A stretch of DNA of 64,000 bases, taken from positions 1 to 64,000 of the forward strand of contig JAWHQP010000003.1 in the NCBI GenBank assembly GCA_032586195.1. The letters run 5' to 3'. The position numbers and the translations under genes are program-made. The notes below the pieces were generated by a model that saw nothing but the letters and a program-made list of their open reading frames with translations, was not told where the DNA came from and ran no database searches. This document shows positions 42,144-50,226 of the stretch, piece after piece (the first letter of the stretch is position 1; each line of letters starts with the position of its first letter). This DNA is from JAWHQP01 sp032586195 (GTDB taxonomy: Bacteria > Pseudomonadota > Gammaproteobacteria > Enterobacterales > Pasteurellaceae).

Positions 42144-42231
42144 AAGTGCGGTGTCGAAAAAGCGAGTTTTTACCCAATCCGTTATGCAAGTCGCCATAGC
42201 TCAAAACTCAATTTCTTGACACCGCACTTTT
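42144..42231 (+). terminator. Inverted uptake-signal pair between the M15 gene and thiE
   Basis: Perfect cores at 42144-42152 (forward) and 42221-42229 (reverse). The arms also include GCGAGTTTTT and CAAAACTC inner complementarity, giving a long imperfect stem. It lies between two convergent genes, and its right arm touches the thiE stop codon. Confidence 0.6.
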
Positions 42232-42890
42232 TACTTCCGTTTTAATGCTGTTACTGCCTCATTGATGTCGTCCGCCTGCGTGATAGCGGAAATCACCGCC
42301 ACGCCGTCAGCGCCCGCCCGTCTTAGTGCCGGCGCCGAGCGGGGCGTAATGCCGCCGATGGCGACACAGGGTTTATCAATGCTCAACCGTCTGATCTGCC
42401 GCATAAAATCAATGCCGCCCGGTCTGCTGTGATCCGGTTTGGAGTTGGTGGTGAAAATCGGGCCGATGCCGAGGTAATCCACATCCGGATTAGCCTGCGC
42501 CTCAAGGGCTTCGTGCAGATTGTTGACTGATAAGCCGATAAGGATATTTTTACTGCAAGCGCGAATACTTTGCGGCGTGATATCGCCTTGTCCGACATGA
42601 ATTCCGTTGGCCCGAATGTCTAACGCGAGTTCTACATTGTCGTTTATGATAAACGGCACTTGATATTGCCGACATAAGCGTTGGCATGCGATGGCGAGAT
42701 TTCTCTGTTCCGCCGGTTGGTGTTCAAGGGACGCCGGGCCTTTATCTCTGAACTGAAAACAGGTAATGCCGGCATCAAGAGCGCGTTTTAATATGCCGAG
42801 CAGGTTAATAGCGGGCTCGCCCGCAAGATGCGTGCAATCTTGCGTACCGGCAATAAAATAAACGGCAAGCATTCGGTTAATTTTATTCAT
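42231..42890 (-). CDS. thiE: Thiamine-phosphate synthase
   Basis: 219 aa from ATG at 42890 (MNKINRMLAVYFIAGTQD); the open frame extends further only inside thiD. TIM-barrel blocks: FQFRDKGPASLEH, FIINDNVELALDIRANGIHVGQGD and KPCVAIGGITPRSAPALRRAGADGVAVISAI. Couples HMP-pyrophosphate and thiazole phosphate to thiamine phosphate. It overlaps thiD by 8 bases. Confidence 0.95.
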   Translation of the reverse strand: MNKINRMLAVYFIAGTQDCTHLAGEPAINLLGILKRALDAGITCFQFRDKGPASLEHQPAEQRNLAIACQRLCRQYQVPFIINDNVELALDIRANGIHVGQGDITPQSIRACSKNILIGLSVNNLHEALEAQANPDVDYLGIGPIFTTNSKPDHSRPGGIDFMRQIRRLSIDKPCVAIGGITPRSAPALRRAGADGVAVISAITQADDINEAVTALKRK

Positions 42891-43689
42891 CCCGATAAGC
42901 CCAATGATTAGTCGGCCCGTGACCATGGCCGATATTTAACTGATCGCCGATCGCGGCGGTAATAAAGGCTTTGGCGGTCTCCGCCGCATGCCGCATATTT
43001 TTGCCCTTAGCTAATTCGGCCGTTAAACAGGCGGAAAAGGTGCAGCCCGTACCGTGGGTTTGTGCGGTGCGAATACGGGGACTTTTCAGCACCGAAACTT
43101 CATCGCCGTGGAAAATCCAATCACAGCACACCGCACTTTGCGAGCCTTCGCTGTGCCCGCCCTTAATAATGACGGTTTGCACGCCGGCTTCCTGTAATTT
43201 GGCCGCCGCGCGGCGGATATCCTGTTCGCCGCGGATTTGAATACCGGTTAACTGTGTCGCTTCAGGCAGATTCGGCGTGATAACGTTTGCCAGCGGCAGA
43301 ATATGCCGTTTGAACGCGTTAACGGCGTGTTCCCGCATTAGCGCGGCGCCGCTTTTGGCGATCATCACCGGATCTACGATGATAGGTTTAAACCGGTATT
43401 GTTTGAGTGCCTGTGCCACGGTTTCGATAATTTCCTGATCGCCGAGCATGCCGATTTTGACCGCCGCAACGGAAAAATCCTCCGCTATCGCGCGGAGTTG
43501 GGCTTGAACGGTTGCGTTCGGAATGAGGTGAATATCCACTACGCCCAGCGTATTTTGGGCGGTGACGGCGGTAATGACCGACATGCCGAACACATGACGC
43601 ATTTGGAAAGTTTTAAGATCGGCCTGAATGCCCGCGCCGCCGCCGCTGTCAGAGCCGGCAATGGTCAATACCTGAGGAATTTTACGCAT
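42883..43689 (-). CDS. thiD: Hydroxymethylpyrimidine/phosphomethylpyrimidine kinase
   Basis: 268 aa ribokinase-fold enzyme: TIAGSDSGGGAGIQADLKTF, VKIGMLGD, DPVMIAKSGAALM and the catalytic THGTGCTFSACLTAEL. Two successive phosphorylations of HMP. Overlaps both neighbours by 8 bases. An uptake signal at 43130-43138 encodes QSAVCCDW. Confidence 0.97.
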   Translation of the reverse strand: MRKIPQVLTIAGSDSGGGAGIQADLKTFQMRHVFGMSVITAVTAQNTLGVVDIHLIPNATVQAQLRAIAEDFSVAAVKIGMLGDQEIIETVAQALKQYRFKPIIVDPVMIAKSGAALMREHAVNAFKRHILPLANVITPNLPEATQLTGIQIRGEQDIRRAAAKLQEAGVQTVIIKGGHSEGSQSAVCCDWIFHGDEVSVLKSPRIRTAQTHGTGCTFSACLTAELAKGKNMRHAAETAKAFITAAIGDQLNIGHGHGPTNHWAYRDE

Positions 43690-44479
43690 AGCTCACTCTC
43701 GCATATTGATTGATAAGGTCCGGGGTTAATGCGGCTAACTGATCGATAAATTTCACCGCAAAGGTGCCGACTTCCTGCTGCAAGCCTTTTGCCGCCAGTT
43801 CACCCGCGACGGCATAGGCGAGGCAGGCTTCGACACAGGCCTGTAAATTTTGATCTTTTTCCGCCACGCCCACAAAAGCCGCGATAACCGCGCCTAATAA
43901 ACAGCCTGTCCCGGTTACCTTTGGCAACAGTGTTGTGCCGTTGTGAATTTTGATGATCCGCTCGCCGTCACTAATCACATCGGTTTCACCGCTCACGGCG
44001 ACTACGCAGCGATATTTTTTCGCCGCTGTTTTGGCGATTTGCGCGTTATCTCCCTGCGTTTCTCCCGCGTCAACGCCTTTCCCGCGCGATTCTTCCCCCG
44101 CCAGAAAAGCGATTTCGCTGATGTTGCCGCGGATCACGGCAAACTGAATCTGTTGCAGTAATTGCGTGGTAATATGCCGACGGTATCGGGTGGCTCCCAC
44201 GCCCACAGGATCAAGCACCACGGGTACGCCCGCCGCGTTGGCCGCTTTAGCGGCGGTGAACATCGCCTGCACGTCGGTTTGTGTGATGGTGCCGATATTG
44301 ATTAGCAACCCATTGGCGAATTGCTGGATATCCTCGGCTTCCTCGTGCATGGTGGACATAAACGGCGATGCCCCCAGCGCCAGTAAGCCGTTGGCGGAAA
44401 AATTCGTGACGACGATGTTGGTAATGCAATGGACCAGCGGGTTTTGTTGTTTTACACGGTGAAGAAAATGAAACGGCAT
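43682..44479 (-). CDS. thiM: Hydroxyethylthiazole kinase
   Basis: 265 aa: HCITNIVVTNFSANGLLALGAS-like start region, VVLDPVGVGATRYR, VIRGNISEIAFLAG and KVTGTGCLLGAVIAAF (catalytic Cys region). Salvages the thiazole half of thiamine. First gene of a salvage operon thiM-thiD-thiE (no thiC or thiG present here), controlled by the TPP riboswitch just upstream. Confidence 0.97.
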   Translation of the reverse strand: MPFHFLHRVKQQNPLVHCITNIVVTNFSANGLLALGASPFMSTMHEEAEDIQQFANGLLINIGTITQTDVQAMFTAAKAANAAGVPVVLDPVGVGATRYRRHITTQLLQQIQFAVIRGNISEIAFLAGEESRGKGVDAGETQGDNAQIAKTAAKKYRCVVAVSGETDVISDGERIIKIHNGTTLLPKVTGTGCLLGAVIAAFVGVAEKDQNLQACVEACLAYAVAGELAAKGLQQEVGTFAVKFIDQLAALTPDLINQYARVSYA

Positions 44480-44536
44480 GATGTATCAATCCTTATTTCA
44501 TGGGTTAAAAACAGCAGTCATGCCAATGAGGAAATG

Positions 44537-44622
44537 TGATAGTTCCCTACGTCAGTACTAACTGCATCAGGTGATACGGGTATTTCTCAGCCGTTCATTA
44601 ATGACAAACGGCACCCCGACTA
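44537..44622 (-). promoter_or_regulatory. TPP riboswitch
   Basis: On the minus strand: AGTCGGGGTGCC, then GGCTGAGAAATACCCG, then ACCTGATGCAGTTAGTAC, then ACGTAGGGAACTA. These are the conserved THI-box segments in order. Located 58 bases upstream of thiM, it should shut thiMDE expression when thiamine pyrophosphate is plentiful. The bases between it and thiM (TCACATTTCCTCATTGG and following) may form the sequestering stem over the AAGGATTG ribosome site. Confidence 0.96.
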
Positions 44623-44755
44623 CGACGCTTAGTGTAACCGAATAATCGCTAATTGCAAGATGAGAACCGAGAAATGTGTTCCGAATCAATTTGAAGAAAC
44701 CGGGGGTATTGAAAGTGCGGTGCCGAAATTTTGAGTTTTACGACATGATGTATTT

Positions 44756-44813
44756 GTTGCACAAAATGCTAATTTCAGGTGCAGGGGCGTATTGCAACCG
44801 CTGCATAATACCG
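44756..44813 (-). repeat. Intergenic hairpin repeat, copy B
   Basis: A 58-bp element matching, in opposite orientation, the element at 49851-49911. The first 21 bases (44793-44813 read on the minus strand, beginning CGGTATTATGCAGCGG) are identical, the last 8 (TGTGCAAC) are identical, and the middle shares ACCTGAA and several other positions. GTTGCA / TGCAAC at the ends can pair. It lies in the thiM-darP gap, followed by hairpins CCGGAG / CTCCGG (44811-44832) and CTTCTC / GAGAAG (44833-44853). Confidence 0.65.
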
Positions 44814-44939
44814 GAGTTTTAAATTTCTCCGGCTTCTCTTTTTCAAGGAGAAGCGGGAGTTCTGAGGCTAGCGGGGAGATTAAAAATAAAATGATAGGTT
44901 TGGCTTATCCAGACTGAAGCTTCTTTGCGAAAGAAGGAT

Positions 44940-45476
44940 TTAAGATTCCAGCACCAACTCCTGCAGATAGTGATAGATATCGCGATAGGCTTTTGGCGGT
45001 TTATTCTGAGTTTTTTCTTTTTGAGCGGCGCGGATCAGGTTGCGTAAATGCTGGCGATCCGCTTGCGGGTATGCGATGAGAAATTCAGCAAACGCCTCGT
45101 CGCCTTTTTCCACCAAATCATCACGCATCATCTCAAGCCTGTGTAACATGGCTTGTTGCTGATTATGCTTGTTTTCGATTTTCTCCAGCGCTTCCCGAAT
45201 GGGTTCGACATCGGTGCTGCGCAGCAATTTGCCGATATATTGCAACTGGCGGCGCTTGGCCTCCCGTTGCGAACGGCGGGCGAGTTCGATGGCATCCAAC
45301 AGGGTGTCGTCAAGAGGAATCTTGTCCAAATTGACTTTGCTGAGCTCAACCAGTTTTGAACCCAGTCTTTTGAGCTCCTCCGCATCGCGTTTAATCTCGC
45401 TTTTACTGACCCAAATAATTTCTTCCTGATCGTCCGTTTCCCAGTCTAATTCAGGTTTTTTCCCGTGTTTTTTCAT
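44940..45476 (-). CDS. darP: Ribosome biogenesis factor DarP (YjgA)
   Basis: 178 aa from ATG at 45476 (MKKHGKKPELDWETDDQEE), with AAGGAT before it. Extra upstream codons (to 45545) are not family-like. The core IIWVSKSEIKRDAEELKRLG is nearly identical to E. coli YjgA, and DVEPIREALEKIENKHNQQ follows. DarP associates with late 50S precursors. Divergent from pmbA, the same neighbours as in E. coli. Confidence 0.94.
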   Translation of the reverse strand: MKKHGKKPELDWETDDQEEIIWVSKSEIKRDAEELKRLGSKLVELSKVNLDKIPLDDTLLDAIELARRSQREAKRRQLQYIGKLLRSTDVEPIREALEKIENKHNQQQAMLHRLEMMRDDLVEKGDEAFAEFLIAYPQADRQHLRNLIRAAQKEKTQNKPPKAYRDIYHYLQELVLES

Positions 45477-45559
45477 TTTTATCCTTGCTGATTCATGATT
45501 TTGCCACATTCTAGCAAATAAGCTACAATGCGACAAATTGATCAACGGAAGGTTTTAGT

Positions 45560-46915
45560 ATGAAAACTCAACAAAACGACACCGCACTTTTACGCCGGCA
45601 GGAACAGGAATTACGTGAAGCGGTCGGTTATGCGATAGAGATTGCACAAAAAGCGGGAGCGACCGCCGAAGTTTCGGTAACGAAAGTGAGCGGTCTGTCC
45701 GTTTCTACCCGTTTAAAGGAAGTGGAAAACGTGGAATTTAATAATGACGGGGCGTTAGGTATTTCCGTATATCTCGGTCGGCAAAAGGGCAATGCCTCCA
45801 CTTCGGATTTAAGCCCGCAGGCGGTTAAAAGCGCGGTTGAAGCGGCTCTCGCCATTGCGAAATATACCTCGCCCGACGATTGTGCCGGCTTGGCGGATAA
45901 GGAACTAATGGCATTTGAAGCACCGGATTTGGATTTGTATCATCCCGCCGAAGTGGATGTGGATCAGGCGATTGTGTTGGCATTGGAGGCGGAAACGGCG
46001 GCGTTGGATTATGATTCGCGTATTGTTAACAGTAACGGCGCGTCCTTCAATTCTCATACCGGCGTGCGGGTTTACGGTAATAGCCATGGCATGCTGCAAA
46101 GTTATTTATCCAGCCGTTACTCTCTGTCCTGTTCGGTGTTGAGCGGCGTGGATGACCGGTTGGAAAATGATTATGAATACACGGTTTCGCGAGATATTTG
46201 CCGGCTTGATGATCCGAACCAGGTGGGCGAAAACGCGGCAAAAAAAGCAGTGGCCCGTTTACAGCCGCGGAAACTTGCCACGCAGGAAGCGGCGGTCGTT
46301 TTTCAAAATGACGTGGCGACGGGGTTGATCAGCCATCTGGCGGCGGCGATTAGCGGCGGCAGTTTATACCGTAAAGCGAGCTTTTTGTTGGATCATTTAG
46401 GCAAACGAGTGCTGCCGGATTGGTTTCATATCAGTGAACGTCCGCATTTACGCGGTCGCTTGGCTTCCACGCCGTTTGACAGCGAAGGGGTTCGTACCCT
46501 TGATCGCGAAATTGTATCGCAAGGCATTTTGCAGACCTATTTGCTCACCAGTTACAGCGGCAGAAAGTTAGGGATGCAAAGCACGGGACACGCGGGCGGT
46601 ATTCATAACTGGCTGGTACGGCCCAATGCGCAAGGCGGTTTGGACAGCCTGTTACGCCAAATGGATAAAGGCTTGCTGGTAACCGACCTGATGGGGCAGG
46701 GTGTGAATGTGGTAACGGGCGATTATTCCCGCGGGGCGGCCGGTTTCTGGGTGGAAAACGGCAAAATTCAATATCCTGTGGCGGAAATCACCATCGCGGG
46801 GCAGCTTAAAGAAATGTTAACCCGAATAGTGGCGGTGGCGGATGATATCGAACGTCGTTCTAATATTCAGACGGGCTCAATTCTGTTGGAAAATATGCGG
46901 ATTTCGGGTAATTAA
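45560..46915 (+). CDS. pmbA: Metalloprotease-like protein TldE/PmbA
   Basis: 451 aa of the TldD/PmbA family: FNSHTGVRVYGNSHGMLQS, RPHLRGRLASTPFDSEGVRT, and GQGVNVVTGDYSRGAAGFWVENG near the C-terminus. With TldD it forms a zinc protease that degrades antitoxin CcdA and matures microcin B17 in E. coli. TldE itself lacks the catalytic zinc motif. An uptake signal at 45581-45589 forms codons 8-10 (NDTALLRR). Confidence 0.96.
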   Translation: MKTQQNDTALLRRQEQELREAVGYAIEIAQKAGATAEVSVTKVSGLSVSTRLKEVENVEFNNDGALGISVYLGRQKGNASTSDLSPQAVKSAVEAALAIAKYTSPDDCAGLADKELMAFEAPDLDLYHPAEVDVDQAIVLALEAETAALDYDSRIVNSNGASFNSHTGVRVYGNSHGMLQSYLSSRYSLSCSVLSGVDDRLENDYEYTVSRDICRLDDPNQVGENAAKKAVARLQPRKLATQEAAVVFQNDVATGLISHLAAAISGGSLYRKASFLLDHLGKRVLPDWFHISERPHLRGRLASTPFDSEGVRTLDREIVSQGILQTYLLTSYSGRKLGMQSTGHAGGIHNWLVRPNAQGGLDSLLRQMDKGLLVTDLMGQGVNVVTGDYSRGAAGFWVENGKIQYPVAEITIAGQLKEMLTRIVAVADDIERRSNIQTGSILLENMRISGN

Positions 46916-46931
46916 AAATATTTCAATAAAT

Positions 46932-46974
46932 AAGAATAATTATCATTGACAAATAAAGATAAACCGACTACCAT
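46932..46974 (+). promoter_or_regulatory. Fur box overlapping a strong promoter
   Basis: Bases 46932-46950 (AAGAATAATTATCATTGAC) agree with 13 of 19 positions of the Fur consensus, including the full ATTATCATT core. They overlap a perfect -35 TTGACA (46946-46951). A 17-bp spacer leads to -10 TACCAT (46969-46974). Iron-loaded Fur would exclude RNA polymerase, so the downstream transcript should be made under iron limitation. Confidence 0.72.
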
Positions 46975-46980
46975 AAGCAC

Positions 46981-47116
46981 ATCTGTTACGGAAAGACTTT
47001 AGCTGATTTAGTAGAGGTCGGCCAAAGTCGGCATAGATAGCTCCAAACAGGTAGAGTAGAAAGTAAATTCGTTAGGGTATGAAAAGGCCGATGTGTTAAA
47101 ACATCGGTCTTTTTTT
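46981..47116 (+). ncRNA. Predicted Fur-repressed small RNA (HrrF/RyhB-like role)
   Basis: About 136 nt from the predicted start to the end of a strong terminator. No ORF of useful length. The body has GTCGGCCAAAGTCGGC (tandem GTCGGC words at about 47018-47032) and A/G-rich single-stranded stretches such as AGGTAGAGTAGAAAG. The terminator is AGGCCGATGT / ACATCGGTCT (47085-47110) with a 7-T run, suitable for Hfq binding. H. influenzae makes a Fur-controlled RNA called HrrF. Whether this is its orthologue cannot be told here, and it shows no obvious RyhB core. Confidence 0.68.
47085..47116 (+). terminator. Intrinsic terminator of the small RNA
   Basis: Ten-base stem with one G-T pair, 6-base loop GTTAAA, and T7 tail. 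It ends 57 bases before the hpt start, so hpt is likely to have its own promoter (TATGAT at 47121-47126 is a -10 candidate without a clear -35). Confidence 0.88.
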
Positions 47117-47172
47117 ATGTTATGATAGCCGCCCTCAAATGACTCTCAATGATTATTCAGTTAGGAATGACT

Positions 47173-47712
47173 ATGAAAAAACATTACGTTGATACCTTAA
47201 TCGCAGAACAAGAGGTGCGTGCGCGTATCCGGGCCCTTGGTGAAACCGTTACCGCTTATTATCGGAATCAGAACGTTGAAAAATTGATTGTGGTAGGGCT
47301 GCTGCGCGGTTCTTTTATGTTTATGGCGGATTTGGTGCGTGAAATCAGATTGCCGATTGAAGTGGAATTTATGACCACTTCAAGCTACGGTTCAGGTATG
47401 ACAACCAGTCATGATGTGAGAATTACCAAAGATTTGGACGGCGATATTAAGGGTGAACACGTGCTGATTGTGGAAGATATCATTGATACGGGCTACACCT
47501 TGGAGAAAGTGCGGGAAATCCTTAAGCTGCGTGACCCAGCATCCCTCGCTATCTGTACTTTATTGGATAAACCTTCACGCCGTGAAGTCGAGGTGCCCGT
47601 GGAATGGGTGGGGTTTGCCATTCCCGATGAATTCGTGGTGGGGTACGGCATTGATTATGCTCAACGTTACCGTAATTTGGGTTTTATTGGTAAGGTGGTG
47701 TTGGAAGAGTAA
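47173..47712 (+). CDS. hpt: Hypoxanthine phosphoribosyltransferase
   Basis: 179 aa from ATG at 47173 (MKKHYVDTLIAEQEV); earlier ATGs at 47149 and 47167 are less well placed relative to TAGGA. PRPP-binding motif VLIVEDIIDTGYTL, GLLRGSFMFMADL and GYGIDYAQRYRNL are intact. Salvages hypoxanthine (and guanine) to nucleotides. Fits with the purine permease at 12490 as a salvage system. Confidence 0.96.
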   Translation: MKKHYVDTLIAEQEVRARIRALGETVTAYYRNQNVEKLIVVGLLRGSFMFMADLVREIRLPIEVEFMTTSSYGSGMTTSHDVRITKDLDGDIKGEHVLIVEDIIDTGYTLEKVREILKLRDPASLAICTLLDKPSRREVEVPVEWVGFAIPDEFVVGYGIDYAQRYRNLGFIGKVVLEE

Positions 47713-47738
47713 ATCTCATCTAATTCTTTAAATCCGCT

Positions 47739-47766
47739 AATTTCCCCCTTGGCAAAGGGGGGAATT
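47739..47766. repeat. C/G-run palindrome downstream of hpt
   Basis: AATTTCCCCCTT / AAGGGGGGAATT, 12 bp with one wobble, loop GGCA. It sits between convergent hpt and the gluconate-type permease. No T run follows, so it may be an intergenic palindromic repeat or bidirectional hairpin. The rest of the 182-bp gap holds a degenerate uptake signal (near 47861). Confidence 0.5.
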
Positions 47767-47894
47767 CAATCAAGTAAGCACATTGCTTATATTCCAACCT
47801 CAACATTCCTCTTCTTAAAAAAGAAAAAGCCGAGAAGATTTAAAACTCGAAATTTCGACACCGCGCTTTAAGACATTAGTTATAAACCTATCCG

Positions 47895-49279
47895 TCACAA
47901 CAGAATAAGCGACAGAATATAAACAACGATGATACTTACAATGCCCATAATAAAAGTGAGCATAGTTTGCGTTTTATAACCTTGTTGCGGCGTCATTTTA
48001 CTGAAATTGGTCACTACCCAGAAATAGCTGTCGTTGGCGTGGGAAACACACATCGCTCCCGCCGCGATAGCCATAACGCAAAGGGAAGCCGCCACTTCGG
48101 TAGTTAATCCGAGTACGCCCATTAAAGAGTCACCGGCGTTAAACATTCCCATAATTGAGGCGGTGGTGATAATTGCCACGGTAGAACTGCCTTGAGCCGT
48201 TTTGAGCACCGCGGAAATAATAAATGGGAAGAAAATGCCTGTAGCGCTGATAATGTAAGCGTTTTGTTTAATGTAATCCACAAAACCCGCTTCAGTGATA
48301 ACCTTGCCCAGCACGCGCCGGCGGCAGTAATAAAAAGAATCGGACCGACAATTTTGAGCGTTTCGTTGGTAATATCGCTGAATTCCGCCGTTTTGCGGGT
48401 TTGCACTAACAGGAAAATAGCAAAAATAACCCCGATAGCAAGCGCGATAATCGGGCTTCCCAGAAATTGAATTATTTGGCCGGATGTGCCGTCGATTTCC
48501 ATAATCTTGGCAATGGAACCTAACGCCATAAAGAAAATGGGCATAATAATCGGCGCAAGGCTAAGCCCGCCGCTCGGTAATGTGCCGTATTGTTTGATGA
48601 GCTCATCATAACCGGCCGCCACAGCGGTATTCGCCGCAGCGTTTTCTTCTTCATCGATAACCACTTTTTTACCGATATATTTGGCGAATACATAGGCGGC
48701 AATCAATACCGGGATGGATACAAGGGTGCCCATGCCGATGACTAACAATAGATTAGAACCGATCCCTAATGCACCTGCCGCCGCGATCGGACCGGGTGTC
48801 GGCGGAATAAACACATGAGCCGCATATAAGCCGGCACTGAGCGCGACAGCCATGCCGACCGGGTTTGCCGAGATTTTTTTATAAAGTGCTTCGCGAATCG
48901 GGTTCAGTACCACGAAGCCACTGTCGCAGAAAACGGGAATGCCCACAACCCAACCCATAATCAGCATGGCTAGTTCGGGACGTTTTTTCCCTACGGCCCG
49001 TACAACCATATCGGCCAGTTTGAAAGCCGCGCCCGTTTTTTCCAGTACGCTGCCGATAATGGCACCGAAAATAATCACGATACCGATGCTTTTGAAAATA
49101 CCGCTGAATCCGTCACCGATAATTTGCGGGATTTTGTCCGGCTTAATTCCGGCAACGATGGCAAGGGCAAGGGAGATGGTCATTAACGCCAGGAAAGGAT
49201 GAACATTCATTTTTGAAATCAGCAGAATCATAATGATAATAGCGATGACAAAACAGATAATTAACGCAATACCAGTCAT
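47895..49279 (-). pseudogene. GntP-family gluconate-type permease, interrupted by a frameshift
   Basis: The 5' part (49279 to about 48318, some 320 codons) reads as a GntP-family permease: WVVGIPVFCDSGFVVLNPIR, HVFIPPTPGPIAAAGALG. At PILFITAAGA the frame is lost. The continuation LGKVITEAGFVDYIKQ, LKTAQGSSTVAIITTASIM and MCVSHANDSYFWVVTNFS is in the next frame to 47895. Restoring one base within the GC-rich run at about 48311-48327 gives a normal protein of about 459 aa (GNNN junction AAGG-VLGK). Either a true inactivating deletion or a base-calling error. No gluconate kinase is nearby. Confidence 0.85.
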
Positions 49280-49382
49280 AAAAACCTCCTAAATGCGATT
49301 TATCCTTGACGAAAGTCATGCTGGCACAAAAAAATAACTGTCGCAACGGGACATTCCCGCGGGGGATAAGTTTTTTTCAGAA

Positions 49383-49398
49383 ATGTGATCTGAGGCAT
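49383..49398 (-). promoter_or_regulatory. Weak CRP-like site between the GntP-type permease and rpsO
   Basis: TGTGA, TCTGAG, GCATA: one exact half-site and a 3/5 match in the other. About 105 bases upstream of the permease start. Low support. Confidence 0.25.
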
Positions 49399-49414
49399 AA
49401 ATTCAATATAATTA

Positions 49415-49442
49415 TTGCAATTTCCGGTTTAGCCGCTACAAT
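49415..49442 (+). promoter_or_regulatory. rpsO promoter
   Basis: -35 TTGCAA (49415-49420), 16-bp spacer, -10 TACAAT (49437-49442). The roughly 70-base leader that follows has CGTCGC / GGCGAACG complementarity (about 49456-49482), resembling the pseudoknot region that S15 binds in E. coli for autocontrol. Confidence 0.65.
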
Positions 49443-49518
49443 ACGAATTCCTTATCGTCGCTGAATTAGAGATCGGCGAACGATGTATGTTTAACAAGCC
49501 TTAATAAGAGGATTCAAT

Positions 49519-49788
49519 ATGTCTCTAAGTACAGAACAAAAAGCAGCAATCGTTGCGGAATATGGTCGTGATGCAAAAGACACCGGTTCATCGGAAGTTC
49601 AAATCGCGTTATTAACCGCACAAATCAATCACTTACAGGCTCACTTCGCCGAACACAAAAAAGACCACCACGGTCGTCGCGGTTTATTAGGTATGGTTTC
49701 CCGTCGTCGTAAATTATTAGACTACTTAAAACGTACCGATTTGGCGAAGTATTCTGAAATCATTGCACGTTTAGGTTTACGTCGCTAA
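49519..49788 (+). CDS. rpsO: 30S ribosomal protein S15
   Basis: 89 aa, standard length. Family blocks: DTGSSEVQIALLTAQINHL and HHGRRGLLGMVSRRRKLLDY, which contact helix 22 of 16S rRNA. Strong codon bias and ribosome site AAGAGG. Alone here: pnp, its usual partner, is not downstream. Confidence 0.99.
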   Translation: MSLSTEQKAAIVAEYGRDAKDTGSSEVQIALLTAQINHLQAHFAEHKKDHHGRRGLLGMVSRRRKLLDYLKRTDLAKYSEIIARLGLRR

Positions 49789-49811
49789 TTTTATCAGAAG
49801 ATCGAATACGC

Positions 49812-49840
49812 AAAGCTCTCGTTGACGGGAGCTTTTTTTT
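49812..49840 (+). terminator. Terminator of rpsO
   Basis: AAAGCTCTC / GGGAGCTTT (one G-T pair), 6-base loop, then eight T. Confidence 0.9.
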
Positions 49841-49850
49841 GCCCAAAAAT

Positions 49851-49915
49851 CGGTATTATGCAGCGGTTGCACGAAGATGGACCTAACCTGAATGAAGACT
49901 ATTTGTGCAACCGCT
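49851..49915 (+). repeat. Intergenic hairpin repeat, copy A
   Basis: Starts with the same 21 bases as copy B at 44793-44813. It has a perfect 11-bp terminal stem AGCGGTTGCAC (49862-49872) / GTGCAACCGCT (49905-49915) enclosing 32 bases with ACCTAACCTGAATGAAG. Located 10 bases past the rpsO terminator, before an uptake signal (49948-49956) and the tRNA-Ser promoter. No ORF. Confidence 0.65.
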
Positions 49916-50046
49916 AACATTATAAAAAAACAAGCAATACGGGGTAAAAGTGCGGTGTCGAAAAAGCGAATTTTAATAGCCGGATTTTTCTGTTATGACT
50001 TAATGCTTAAAAAAGAAACGCTTGAATAAAATTTCATTTTCCCGTG

Positions 50047-50074
50047 TTGACATCAATGAATTAATCCGTATAAT
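50047..50074 (+). promoter_or_regulatory. tRNA-Ser promoter
   Basis: Consensus -35 TTGACA (50047-50052), 16-bp spacer, consensus -10 TATAAT (50069-50074), 17 bases before the mature 5' end. Both hexamers are perfect, as often for stable RNA genes. Confidence 0.85.
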
Positions 50075-50091
50075 GCCACTCCGTTAACCAC

Positions 50092-50181
50092 GGAGGAATG
50101 GTCGAGTGGTTGAAGGCACCGGTCTTGAAAACCGGCGAGGGTTTGCGCCCTCCCTGAGTTCGAATCTCAGTTCCTCCGCCA
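50092..50181 (+). tRNA. serT: tRNA-Ser (UGA)
   Basis: 90 nt class II tRNA. Acceptor GGAGGAA / TTCCTCC, anticodon stem CCGGT / ACCGG with loop CTTGAAA and anticodon TGA, long variable arm CGAGGGTTTGCGCCCTC, T-loop GTTCGAATC. Encoded 3' CCA at 50179-50181. Reads UCA and related serine codons. Confidence 0.98.
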
Positions 50182-50226
50182 TATTCCGAGAAGCCGCGAG
50201 TCATAGGATTCGCGGTTTTTTGTTTT

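Noticed and set aside
49851..49915. Part of a CRISPR array or attenuator
   Set aside because: Only one pair of repeats, inverted and 5 kb apart, no spacer periodicity and no gene directly downstream to attenuate except the tRNA with its own promoter.
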